A model generated the notes under the pieces. It had not been told where the DNA came from. It did not search any database and was given only the letters and a program-made list of their open reading frames with translations. Below are positions 21,501-34,701 of a stretch of 64,000 nt of DNA, piece by piece. A program made the position numbers and the translations under genes. The stretch is from Adiantum capillus-veneris (lineage: Eukaryota; Streptophyta; Polypodiopsida; Polypodiales; Pteridaceae): contig CM043947.1 of NCBI GenBank assembly GCA_014529385.2, positions 117,786,087-117,850,086 of the forward strand, written 5' to 3'. Every line of letters begins with the position of its first letter. The first letter of the stretch is position 1.

Positions 21501-24500
21501 ATAGCCATTTCTTGGATATCTAAAATTTTCATAGTAATCTACCTCACCTATCAAAATCACTCAAACACTGTGGCTATCCTTACCATTTCATTGTACATAG
21601 GCGTGTGTGAGTTAGGGGACTTTTTTTGTATCTCCTTAAAAACCTCACTTAGCTAGTCACTGGGCTAGTTGAGCCATAAAAATAAAAGCCAAAATATATT
21701 ATGGGCCTTTTGTGTAAATATTTTATTGTATGTAGGGCCTAAATGTAGATATTTTTAATTGTAATTATTTTGGTATTTTATTCGAATATTGATACCTAAG
21801 TGTGTGTTTTATTAAATCTATGTACACCTTCTTTCATCCTCTTGCACCATAAGTATATCTTTTGCCAATGTGTACATCCTTTAATTTATTATTTTTCTTT
21901 TATACAAATCACCTCCACATTTTTATCCTCACTCTTGTGAAAAAACCCGGCTCCTACTTCCTTAGTCTTTTATTATATAGTTCTCATTTACTTGTATACT
22001 TTTTCTCTTTCACCCAAAATAATACAAAAGAGGGACCATATCATATGATTTCAATATCTTTTTTCATATCCATAATTCTTTCATATTTTTTTATTATGTA
22101 CTCATTATTCTAGCATCATGTGCTCATTGAGCTAAAATCCATGAATAGTCCATACTCTAGTCCCACCATGTATATATTGCTTTATTCAGCAATAATCCTC
22201 CTCCATGCATATATAAAGATAATTTGGATGCTTTGTATCATGATATTACAAAGGAGGGACTCACTCTTGGATGCATTGTACAAATTCAACAAAAGAGAGG
22301 GCCACCAAAAGACTTTTGCAGGCATAAAAAATAGGTTTTTTGGTGAGGATTTTGCCCAGGACGGTCACTTTTTAGAATGTGTATGATATCACATGAGTTA
22401 ACCGGAGAGGATTATTAAAAGACCAAAATGTATAAAAATGTATACATACAGAGGGGGGTGGGGGTTTTTTAAATAGGCTCACAATGTAAGTATAGTATGT
22501 ATATTGGGGTATTATTAATTACCTCTTAAATGCACGTGATATAGGGGTCTTTTGATAAGTGACTGCCCCGGGGGATTTTGGCACCTATCTCTGCTCATAA
22601 TTTGAAGAAATGACCAACAAACATAATGTAGCTCACAAGCTGAGTAATCACCTCAATTGTTCTCATAATTTTTGAAGCTATCATTGTTGAGATATGAATT
22701 GTAAGGTGGACCCCAGTCTGCCCACTTTTTCTCACAAGTCACCCCTAGTCTTCTCTCACTTCTTTTCACACTTCCACACAAACATACACTCATTCCTCTC
22801 CATCACTCACTGAAATTTGCAACTTCCATGGTTTCTCTCGGCCTCCTTATCATTACCCTTTCCTCTCACACCCATAGCTCTATTTTGAAGCTCTACCTAC
22901 ATCCACCATCTCCATATCTCTCTCTATTACTCCCATATTACAATTTTATTCTACCCTTTCAAGAATGCATAAAAAATCAGCAACCTAACCATACGTAATC
23001 TTTGCAAAATGGGGGGGGGGGGGGGGGGGGGGGGGGGTTATATAAAAAAAACCCTCATTCTATTTGTGATGATTCAACTATGGCAACAATGTGAAAAGAA
23101 GAAGAAGAAGAAGAAGAACGGCGGTCACTTTTGATAATCTATGCACGGGTGAGTCCAAGATTCTACAAGGATTCACCATTTCAAGGGTACACCCATCTCA
23201 TTCATCCCTCTTTTCTCATTCTTCAAGTCATTCTACCCATTGTAATTATATTACTAACTTTTTTTATTGATTGCTAACACTAACTACTAACCCTTTCTTG
23301 TAAATTGCACCCACTCTACCCTACCTTGAAGTAGGCAACCTCACACTAAAAAAATACTCACCTCTCTAGAATCTTTTCTATTTCACCTCAATAATTCTCT
23401 CCTCTTGATCCCACATCCATGTGACTCAAGAGAAAAGAGAGCCCCACTCTCATAAGAGTGTATGAAAAATTTCATAAACATGGTTTTCTATGTAAATGTT
23501 GATCAGGAGATAATCCTGATAAGGGCTCTCCTCACCTATAAATAGAGCCATTTTCCCTTTGCAAATGGCATGATCTCAATACTTTGAGCATACAATTCTC
23601 CTTCTTAGTTGTAGGGAAAGAGAGTGAGCTTTCTATACACCATTACTTGTGGTGTATATGAAAGCTTCTTGAGCTAGTTGTAGCATTGCAAGGGAGTGAG
23701 TGATTCATAACTTCCAGTCAAAGTTGTACCTACTCTTGCACATCAATTGAATCAATAATTTGAGTGCAGTTGCAGTTTAAACCTCTCTTGAGTCTCTCCA
23801 ATTCATGCCGGGCAACCTCATCTCGTTTGGTATAAGGTGATGCGTTCTCATTTTGAGATTCTTTTGTAATATCTGCTTTTATGTGACTCAAAAGCTCTTG
23901 TGTTTGTTTATTGCTTGGGAAAAAATTATCAAAGGGTTGTATGGTGAGAGGGTTCCCATAACCCTAAGATAATGTGTAGATCGCAACATCATCAAACTTA
24001 ATTGTGTCTCTTAACTTTTCTCCAAGCTATTTATACACCCGCATCAATCATTATAATTGAAGCTAAATTCTTGCACAAAACTCTCTCTGTGTGTGTGTGT
24101 GTGTTTGGTGTGTATATTTGTAGCATTGATATTAGTGATAGTGTACCCTTCCTTCTCGCTTGTATTGCTCAGGGATTCTCCTCTGTTGCATCCTACTTCG
24201 CTCTATAACTAGGTGGTGCTCCTTCACTTGTTGTTGGTTGTGGATTTGTTGTTGTTTTGCTTGTTTATGGTAGCTTCAGCCCTAATTGATCAGAATAGGA
24301 GCCTTGAGGGTTGTTTAGAGGTCACCTCTCTTGTTGCCCGCCTTGGACCGCCTCAATATGTGTTGTTGTCAACCATGGAACGTGATTGCACCTTATGTGA
24401 AAACTTCTTTAAAATAGGAAAAACAAAGTAGGACTAGCATGTGATATATAGTAGAGACTGAAGAGGATTTTAAGAGACTTGATTTGAAAAAGATTGGATT

Positions 24501-24728
24501 GACAAAAAATTTGCACAAAAGAATAAAATTGCTTACACATTACTGCCTACAATGAAAATAGAGGCTCAAATGAGTCTGAACCAAAAGTGTGAGCTTTGAG
24601 CCTGCCCAAAGTATTACTCAACCTAATGATGCTTGCCAAAGCTCACCCAATATGGACAAGTGAGTAGGGGGTGTTGGCAATGCTAGCAATTATGTTTGAC
24701 AAGACGCAACCTACTTTGATACAAACTG
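21495..24728. other. AT-rich region without recognisable genes
   Basis: No coding frame I can support; frames here are short and hydrophobic through AT bias. Contains a 27-base G run at 23011-23037, a GAA/AAG run near 23098-23118 and a short TG run at 24089-24104. Near 24685-24697 the string GAGTAGGGGGTGTTGG looks like a purine tract plus LTR start. At 24716-24733 the minus strand looks like a damaged Copia primer site plus LTR end (TTTGTATCAAAG). Neither could be extended to a full element. Confidence 0.45.
23537..23545 (+). promoter_or_regulatory. TATA-like box
   Basis: TATAAATAG in a setting (ACCTATAAATAGAGCC, then CCCTTTGCAAA) that resembles the TATA region of the Gypsy LTRs at 50.48 and 58.18 kb. 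It may mark a degraded LTR promoter. No LTR boundaries were found. Confidence 0.25.
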
Positions 24729-26491
<1,763 letters not shown>

Positions 26492-26727
26492 ACTTAACAG
26501 TGCAGTATCGCATCACCTCTCTATTAAGCAGAAGACAACATCATTTATAGAGTTGGGTAGCCCGCCTATAACCCATTTAGTAGTCAAGGGTTAGGTACCA
26601 TTAAGGTACTACCTTACAAAAAATTACGTAATGAATTTAAGAGAGTTATTCACTAAGTTACCCCAGGCCAATAGTCCCAAGAGAAATATACTAGGGAAAT
26701 AGAAACACGCTATAAGCAGCCATATGT

Positions 26728-27034
26728 GTGTGTGTGTGTGGGTGCACGCACGCGTACCACTACCAGTACCATCATCAGTATACACAGTACCAGTACAACT
26801 CCAATATTAATAGTACTAGTATAGCAATATAGTAGTATAGCGCTATCAATATTAGTAGTGTATAGTACTAGTATCAATACGATTATAGTCTAGTAGTACC
26901 AGTAAGTACCATTATCAGTAACCAATACTAGTATATATAGTACCAATACAACACCAATACTACCACTCTAGTATAGTAGTAGAGTAGCATCAATACTAGT
27001 AGTAGTAGTAATAGTAGTACTAGTACCAGTACCA

Positions 27035-27071
<37 letters not shown>

Positions 27072-27242
27072 AGCAACATCAAGCATCAGTTTAAGGCAAC
27101 AAGCATTGAGGGTAAGATCAAAGGGAGTAGGTAGATGTAAGATCTCTCCCCCTGCCCCCTGCCCCCCCCCCCCCCCCCCGCCACACACACACACATAGAC
27201 ATCTGCTTGAAGATATGTGTGTGTGTATGTCTTTATGTATCT

Positions 27243-27292
<50 letters not shown>

Positions 27293-27430
27293 CTATGTAT
27301 ATATAGTATATATACTTATATATATATATACATACACACACACCTATATATATGTGTGTGTGTATATATATATTTATATATATTATATACATACACATAC
27401 ACATACACCACACATATATAATAATATGTA
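26728..27430. repeat. Microsatellite cluster: TG, TAGTA/CAGTA, poly-C, TG, TATA
   Basis: A (TG)n tract at 26726-26740 is followed by ~280 bp of imperfect TAGTACCAGTA-like repeats (26755-27040). Then come (TG)n at 27041-27070, a C run at 27163-27179, (TG)n at 27245-27282 and TATATA/CATACA tracts to 27427. The whole stretch is simple or cryptically simple sequence. Confidence 0.9.
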
Positions 27431-27636
27431 GAGAGAGAGAGAGAGAGGGAGAGAGAGAGAGAATGAGAGAGAGAGAGAAGATGAGAGAGAGAGAGAATGA
27501 GAGAGAGAGAGAGGAGAGAAGGAGAGAGAGGAGAGAGAGAGACAGAGATGAGAGAGGAGTGAGAGGAGATCTTAAACTCTATTAGAGGACAAAAGTTAGC
27601 CTATGAGACAAATCAAATATAAATTTGTCCTCCATC

Positions 27637-27679
<43 letters not shown>

Positions 27680-27703
27680 GAGGAGAGAGATGAGAGCGAG
27701 AGT

Positions 27704-27760
<57 letters not shown>
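27431..27760. repeat. Two (GA)n-rich blocks
   Basis: GA-rich imperfect repeats at about 27431-27560 and 27641-27760, separated by ~80 bp of unique sequence. Confidence 0.93.
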
Positions 27761-27762
<2 letters not shown>

Positions 27763-28761
27763 GGTGGATTCATTAGGTGGACTCACTAAACGAGCACTCA
27801 CCTAGCTGACCACCACAATTGTACTCTATTATTTCTTCAAACTAGTGTAGCTACACTCTGTGTAAATCTTGATTCCAGAGTAGGACGTCCATTGCCAAAC
27901 TAAAAGGAACACAATAAGGTTTTTCTTTAAATGCAAGCCATGGTTCCTTTATGTCACTTTCATGCAAGAGAATCAATAGGCACTCGTATCACACAATCTG
28001 TGGATCAAGTGTTTTGATGCCATGTCATCAAAGTTGCTATAGACTTGACATACTCTTTATCATTGGAATGATTAGAAAGTGTCGTCTTTGTACATACAAA
28101 TTTCCCTTGTGTGTCCTCTCTATACCTATTTGATCCACATTTGGGACATTGTTCCAAGTACTCATACTCATTTCAAACGAGCACACAATCATTAGGACAT
28201 GCATGGAATTTATTTATAATATTCCATTTTCAAGTTTGTAAGCAGCTATTTGGTGGGGGGTCCGGTAGGGGGCATGTGATTTCCTTTTGGAAAAATCTGC
28301 TTGTGCAGCAATTTGTCAAAATCATTTAAACAATTCAAACAAAAACTTTGGCATTTTAGGTGAATTAGTATGACATATATATATATATATTTATTTATCA
28401 GAAAAGATCTGTAACACTCGTGGTAGACCATCCCATGACTAGATTGTAGGTTAAGCATTGCTAAAGCTATACAAAGAACAAATTTTTTGGCACCACTACT
28501 ATAAAGCAGCATGCAAGAAAGCCTTTTCATCATGTATCCTTCTTCTTTGTCATTCTCATGTCATCATTGTGGACGAGATGATTGAGGTCAAGAGGTAGTG
28601 TTGCCTTGACAGCTGACGCTTTCTCCACCTTGTCTTTCAAGGATAGGGTCTATGTCAAAGAATACATCCAACTTCTATTCCATCTCAACTTCTTGAAAAG
28701 TAGCATGGATGCATGGATACTTGATGGGGTAGACTTCATTGGTAGTGTTTCACTTGATGGT
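27761..28761. other. No recognisable gene
   Basis: Unassigned sequence with a short (AT)n at 28376-28391. No supportable ORF. Confidence 0.5.
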
Positions 28762-28959
28762 CACCTCCTCTGTTTGGTCCGTGTTGAGATTGGAGCGATA
28801 TCAATATCCAACATTTGACCAGCGCTCTCTTGACCATGAGATTGATAATGTAGATATTGTCACTTCCTCTGTTTGGTTCGTGTTGAGATTGGAGCGATAT
28901 GATATCCAACATTTGACCAGCGCTCTCTTGACCATGAGATTGATAATGTAGATATTGTA
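28762..28959. repeat. 99-bp tandem duplication
   Basis: Two adjacent copies (from 28762 and 28861) that share CCTCTGTTTGG and onward through GATTGATAATGTAGATATTG, with only a few differences. No coding role seen. Confidence 0.93.
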
Positions 28960-29094
28960 GCTGCTCTACGAGAAAAAGGCCGTTGTTGTGTATATGCTGA
29001 TCATAGATCTTTCATTTTCAAAAGGTTTGATACATAGCATACAAGGGCATTCCATCCTATCATCCATAATTAATCTAAAGATTGCAAAATAATT

Positions 29095-30560
29095 GTCCTA
29101 ATCCAATTTAGAGCTGCTTAACCTAAGTGGCTCTACAAAGCGTACCTTAATCATTCAAATATGGCATGCCATCTATTAGCAGCTAAACCAAAAGCTGTTA
29201 ATCCTAAGCGGCTAGCCTTAAGTAGAGTGAAATGGCCAAATGCTACACTAATATGATTTGGAGCGGCCAAACCTAAGCGGCTTTACATAGCCTATCCTAA
29301 TGCTCCAAATATGGAGATCTATTAGCAGCCAAACCAAAAGTCACTAACCCTAAGCCGCTTACTCTAAACCGTAACCCTTGGTAGCTAGCTCTAATCAGAT
29401 TGAAATGGCTAAATGCTCCTTTAATCCAATTTAGTGCGGCTTAACCTAAGAGGCTTTACACGCCGTACCCTGACCATCCAAACACACTACGCTACATATT
29501 AATGGCCAAACCAAAATCCATTAAACCTAAGCAGCTAGCCCTAAGTAGACTAAAATGGCCAAATGCTACATTGATCCGATATGGAGCAGCCAAACCTAAG
29601 CATCTTTACACGACCTTCCATAATGCTCCAAATACATTGATCGATGTACTAATGGCCAAACCAAAAGTCACTAAACCTAAGCTACTAACTATAAGTTGCT
29701 AATCCTTAGCGGCTAGCCCTAAGAAGACTAAAATCATCAAATGCTACCCTGATCCAATTTGGAGTGGCTTAACCTAAGCAGCTTTATAGAGAGTACCCTA
29801 ACCATTCGGAACACAACCTGCGATGTATTAGCAGCCAAACCAAAAGCCGCTAACCCTAAACAATTGGCCCTAAGCAGATTGAAATGGCCAAATGCTACAC
29901 TAATTGGATTTGGAGCAGCCAAACCTAAGTGGCTTTACATGGCATATCCTAACCCTTGAAATACGACCATCTATTAGTAGTGACCAAACCAAAATTTGCC
30001 AATCCTAAACTGCTAACTCTAAGCCACTAACCCTTAGCGACTAGCCCTAAGCAAATTGAAATGGCCAAATGCTCCCCTAATCCGATTTAGAGTGGCTTAA
30101 CTTGAGTGGATCTACACATTGTATCCTAATCATTCGAACACGACGCCAATCTATTAGTAGTCAAACCAAAAATCGCTAACCCTAAGAGGCTAGCCCTAAG
30201 CAGACTGAGCAAAATGCTATACTAATCTGCTTTGAGGCAGCCAAACCTAAGCGGCTTACACAGCCTATCGTAACGCTCCAAATACATCCATCTATTAGCT
30301 GCCGAAACAAAAGTTGCTAACCCTAATTTTTTAACCCTAAAGCAACTAGTCCTTAGCGGATTGAAATGGCTAAACACTACCCTAACCCAATTTGGAGTGG
30401 CGTAAAAGCGGCTAGCCCGCGGCCCTAAGCTGACAGAAATGGTCAAACGCTACCCTAAACCAATTTGGTGCAGCCAAACCTACGCGGCTTTACATGGTCT
30501 ACCCAAACCGTCCAAACACGGCCATCTATTAGCAGCCAAACCAAAAGAAACTAACCTCAA
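29095..30560. repeat. Satellite-like array with alternating short and long units
   Basis: The string AAACCAAAA or a close variant recurs at 29185, 29331, 29508, 29658, 29837, 29986, 30163, 30305 and 30538. The spacings are 146, 177, 150, 179, 149, 177, 142 and 233. Two unit types alternate: one with GGCCAAACCTAAGCGGC and ATGCTCCAAATA, the other with GGCTTAACCTAAG and CATTCGAACAC-like strings. The higher-order period is therefore about 325 bp. CCCTAA is frequent inside the units. The last interval looks like a fused or rearranged unit. Open frames here are a by-product of the repeat. Confidence 0.9.
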
Positions 30561-30778
30561 GAGCGAGGAGCAACCGAGGAGGAGCTGTGAAGGCTACGTG
30601 CAGGTGCTCTTGGAGTAGGGAGAGACCCAAAGTTTTGACCTGGTCAAAATTATATGGAGATGGGCTCATCGGGTTTGCATCACCAAGGGGAGTGAATCTC
30701 GACCCTGCGATGTGTCTAGGGAAGCAACACAATGCATGCAAGCTCTGTTTTTTCCTCACGCTGCTCTGCAGCAAGGCT

Positions 30779-31036
30779 TGTTAGGTAAAGGTGGTGTGAC
30801 TCATCGTGCTTTTCCCATGTCCACCGGCCAGTTTCCGGTCACCCACATTTATCTCCTTATTCTTTATACATACAAAGAATAAGGAGCTCTCACTCATTCT
30901 CACACTATGCTTATACAGTGACATTTAAGAGCTCCATCTCACATCCCTGTGTCGTGCTCTCTCTCTCTCTCTCTCTCTCAGTGCACTCTCTCCATCTTTG
31001 ATGCACACATGCACGTCTACGATCCATTCCTTCACA
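30779..31036 (+). repeat. 5' LTR of element E2
   Basis: 258 bp. It contains the palindrome-like TTATTCTTTATACATACAAAGAATAA (30858-30883) and a (CT)n tract at 30958-30979 that is shorter in the 3' copy. Followed at 31039 by TGGTATTAGAAC, two bases away from the standard primer site. Confidence 0.9.
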
Positions 31037-32892
31037 ATTGGTATTAGAACTTTAGCTTCGTGACAGATGGAGTGCTATAGAGAAGTGAGATTTCGGCTAT
31101 AGTGAGCTCAGTTGAGAGTGATGTATGCTCTTGTGGAAGCTCAGAAAGGAGTGTGGAAGATTGTGTGTAAGTGAAGGTCCTGCCCTTAAAAATTGTGTGT
31201 GCAACAACACTATTTTTAAATCCGTTTTTCTCCTTATAGAATGCAGATTTGAGAATTCTGTCCGCGGCCCCATCCATTTTGACGTGAGGTACAACTTTGC
31301 AAAATATTTTTTTTTTGCAAATTCTTTAGTGTTTTGCTGATACTCAGCTCAGACTGGCTGTATACAGAAATTGCAAGGTTTTTTTGTTTTTGCTAGTGTG
31401 CGAGTTTGATGCACTTTTGGAAGCATGGCAGATGCCCATGGTACATGCATTTTGGCGAGAACTTTCAAGTGACGGTGAGCTCTCTTGAGAGCATTGTTTT
31501 TGCATTGATCAAGTTTTTAGATTACAACTCTTTTGGCGCTTGCTTATACCCGGTCACTCCATTGATGTACGTTGAGTGCGGATTGCCATTGTATGTGAAA
31601 ATGTGGAGCCATTCGGGCATTTCTACTCATTGGTATTGAGTAGTGTTATGTTTATGGTAGAGATTGAACTTGAGTTTTTGCTCAATTTTTAGGGGAAACT
31701 CTGCCGGATTTTTCCCAGATTCTTGCCATGATTTATGCGTATTTGCAGTTTTCTCTCTGATGGTATTGTGGTCGTTATATTCCCACTTTCATAGTAATCG
31801 AGTGTTTACTCTCATTTTGATAGGTTTTTTCAGTTTGGTGTTCTTGTATCCACTCTCGCAGGAGTGAGAAGTTGTGTACGCTACGATTTTCTGGCACATT
31901 GTTCATTCATTGACACATTTTGGCAGCACTGTTTCACTCACATATGTATGTCATTTGTGGCGTCGTTGAGTGATACTCCGGCTAGAGCAGTTTGACTCTA
32001 TGTATGACTTTGTCACGCAATTCCGGAGGAGTAAATTCCCGGATTGGCATTTGGGCATTTGTTCTTGTCTCCATTGTGATTTACTGTTGAGTTTTTTGCT
32101 CCAGTTAAAGAGGAGACTTTGCCAAAATTTTACTAGATATGTATGCCTATTGTAGAGGCTAGTGAACTTGATCGTTTGCTCACCTTCTTTGCTTGAGATA
32201 GTGGTTTGCTTTCAGGTGGGAGAGTCTTGTGATCTCAAGCATTTTTTGCCATAGTTTTGGCATGAATATTGAGACGATTCAGGTTAGAGGTGGTTCTTGC
32301 TCCAATCACGATTGACATGTTGGCACTGTGTCCATGATGGCCATTATAGGCACCATTGCTTCAAGCGTATGAGACAACAGAAGAGGCAGATGCATGGTGC
32401 TACTATGAGGACAAATGTTAGAGAGTATGCATGTGATGGGCATGTCACTTTTGAGTCTAGCTTGCCTTCAGACTACTTTGTGTCTTGGGATAGCACATTG
32501 TCTACGCATTTTCTGCTAGACAAGCATGAAGTTTTTCACGTGATGCCAAGTCGTGATATGTTTTTATCTTTCTCTAGTGGGATACTTGGTTGTGTGTAGT
32601 TTGCCGATGCTTGATCATATGACATAGAGGGTACTGGAGACGTATACATGTCTTTACCTACTAGAGATGAATTGCTTACGCTACAAAATGTACGTTATGT
32701 ACTAGGAATCAACCAAAGTCTCATTTCAATGCATCAATTGCAGAGCAATGGACATTGTGTACTGCTTGGAGAGCGATCATTTTAGATGCATAGGGGATTA
32801 TTGGTAATAGCTAGAGGTGCTAGGAGTGGTATGCTATACCCCTTGCATATTTCTGACACACAAGGCGGTGTAATCTCTATGTATTTGCAGGC
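31037..32892 (+). pseudogene. Gag zinc knuckle and protease/pre-integrase remnant of E2
   Basis: Around 32319-32360 the frame gives CWHCVHDGHYRHHC, a CX2CX4HX4C zinc knuckle as in gag. Downstream, with stops and frame changes, come YVLGINQSLISMHQL and GLLVIARGARSGMLY (32690-32850). These match the usual Copia segment between protease and GAG-pre-integrase. The stretch 31060-32290 is leader or degraded gag with no long frame. No integrase or RT follows. Confidence 0.65.
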
Positions 32893-33354
32893 ATGTTTGG
32901 AGCGAGAGACGAGGCTGTCTCTTTTGTGGATGTGTTGAATGGAGAGCAAGTGGTGAATTTTTCTTGTGGTGATGTTCACGCAGACAATGGTATCTCTGCG
33001 GGATGCACAGCTTGGTCAGTTGAGCCAGAGACCGATGCATTGTTTTATGATTCATCCAATACGTTTGAGGGCGATAGTGTCCTTCAAAAAGCTGTGTGTG
33101 ATTGGAGTGGTGCTGATTTTTTGGTTTTGCAATCATTCTCAACAGATATGTCTTTGCCAGACAATGCTGACATGGTGATGCATAGTCAGGTGGTTCCTGA
33201 TGAGGATGCATATAGCACTGAGGTTGTTGACAGGGACATAGTTTATGTTTCATCGGCTTTTGAGTCTCTCATGTCTAACCTTTTGGTCTTAACAACTAAT
33301 CTTGCTTATGCGATTGGTGCATTTGTAGTGGGAGTTGTAAGGTGTGTGCAATGA
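32893..33354 (+). CDS. Hypothetical 153-residue protein of element E2
   Basis: An uninterrupted frame from ATG 32893, directly after the pre-integrase remnant. The first ~125 residues are acidic and Ser/Val-rich (SFVDVLNGEQVVNFSCGD) with no domain I recognise. The last ~30 residues (LTTNLAYAIGAFVVGVVRC) are hydrophobic and could be a membrane segment. They also loosely resemble the Copia RT tail motif of the type RPDIAFAVGVVSRY, so the ORF may be a rebuilt pol fragment. TTTGCAG just before the ATG could be a splice acceptor. Whether it is expressed is unknown. Confidence 0.4.
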   Translation: MFGARDEAVSFVDVLNGEQVVNFSCGDVHADNGISAGCTAWSVEPETDALFYDSSNTFEGDSVLQKAVCDWSGADFLVLQSFSTDMSLPDNADMVMHSQVVPDEDAYSTEVVDRDIVYVSSAFESLMSNLLVLTTNLAYAIGAFVVGVVRCVQ

Positions 33355-33578
33355 TTGACACTGGCATTGTGCATTGTGGAGCCATGCAGGTCGTCATCAT
33401 GTCTCTAGCCCTATTGGTATGCATGTGTCATTTCCACTATAGCGGTTACAGATGGACTCACACGTTTGGAGTGAGCCAATGGGCATAGGTTGTGAGCCGT
33501 CTTCTCTCACCTCTTGTATATAATAGTTGTAGGCTAGTCTTCTTGCCACTTATTGGCACACAACCTTTAGTGGGATAA

Positions 33579-33820
33579 TGTTAGGTAAGGCGGTGTGCCT
33601 CACCGTGCTTTGCCTGTGTCCGCCGGCCACTGTCTGACCACCCACATTTATCTCCTTATTCTTTATACATACAAAGAATAAGGAGCTCATACTCATTCTC
33701 ACAGTGTGCTCATACAATGAGATTTAGGAGCTCCACCCCACATCACTGTGTCGTGCTCTCTCTCTTGCACTCTCTCCATCTTCGCTGCACACATGCACTC
33801 CTACGATCCATTCCTTCACA
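33579..33820 (+). repeat. 3' LTR of element E2
   Basis: 242 bp, same ends as the 5' LTR (TGTTAGG ... TTCACA), shorter CT tract, more diverged than the LTR pairs of D and G2. Confidence 0.9.
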
Positions 33821-33825
33821 AGGCC

Positions 33826-34701
33826 ACCACTGCTATTTTCATCCTCATTTTTCACTTGGGGGCCACTCATGGTCAAAGAGTGGCTACTCTCTATAGGTTC
33901 TAAGGGTGCATGACCACCCGAGGCACACACCCAATAGTCGCAGAACTAGCACCCCTTGGCATGTGCACAATTACAGATGTAGAAGGGCTATAAGTATGAT
34001 TTTTTTAGAGATGGCTTGGTATGCATGATTATGCAACATGCAAGGTGTTAATAACAAGGATAGAGCCTACTATGGATAAGCTGGTTCAAGAACCATGGAG
34101 GCTTGAACACACAAATCATGAAGGCAATGACAAAGTGAAAAAAAATTGGACGCCAAGGGAGAATCTTCAATAGTATGTGGACATCTTAGGGATGTGTGAA
34201 TCAACACGTGTTTTGGGAAATTTTTGAAAGCCATACTCGGCCTAGTAACACACACGGACTTGGAAACACCAAGTGTTGGACCAGTTTCCAAGGAAAGATT
34301 GACAAATAGCATGTTATTGAGATGCTCCAAGGGAACTTTAATCCAAGGGATATACTCATGGTTTGACTGGAGCAAATTTTCAGGCAAAGCACAATAACTG
34401 AGATTGATCAACATGTTTGAGATTTCATGCTTTTAAGGTTTTCTAGCTTTAAGATAATTACACACTGCAATAAATCTTCAAGATATTTTCACAAGTTAAT
34501 TCTTGATTTACAAAGCTCTCTTGTCCAATCAAGGTAGCGGTGGCAATGAATATTGATGCACCGTAGATTGATTCTTTGCTAATTATTGACACAATTTTTG
34601 TCATGCATGGCATGTGGATTGTCCTATGAGGAAGGATCCATACACTTAATTGGTCATAGATTTTGATTAACGAGTATCTCTTTGATTTATCCTCTTCCTA
34701 C
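33826..34701. other. No recognisable gene
   Basis: Unassigned sequence between E2 and G1. Minus-strand frames of up to 114 codons (34070-34414) show no recognised domain. Confidence 0.5.

Larger units (their letters stand above)
30779..33820 (+). mobile_element. Copia-like LTR element E2, lacking a complete pol
   Basis: Related LTRs at 30779-31036 and 33579-33820 (both TGTTAGGTAA... TTCACA) flank 2.5 kb. A degenerate initiator-Met primer site follows the 5' LTR. Flanks are AGGCT at 30774-30778 and AGGCC at 33821-33825, a probable target duplication with one change. The interior has a gag zinc knuckle and a protease/pre-integrase remnant, but no recognisable integrase core, RT active site or RNase H, so it depended on another element. 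Confidence 0.85.

Noticed and set aside
29095-30560. CCCTAA-rich stretch as an interstitial telomere
   Set aside because: The motif is spaced inside ~150-180 bp units rather than tandem; the structure is a satellite.
30858-33686. CRISPR-like pair of identical palindromic repeats (TTATTCTTTATAC...)
   Set aside because: The two copies are the same site in the two LTRs of E2, not a spacer array.
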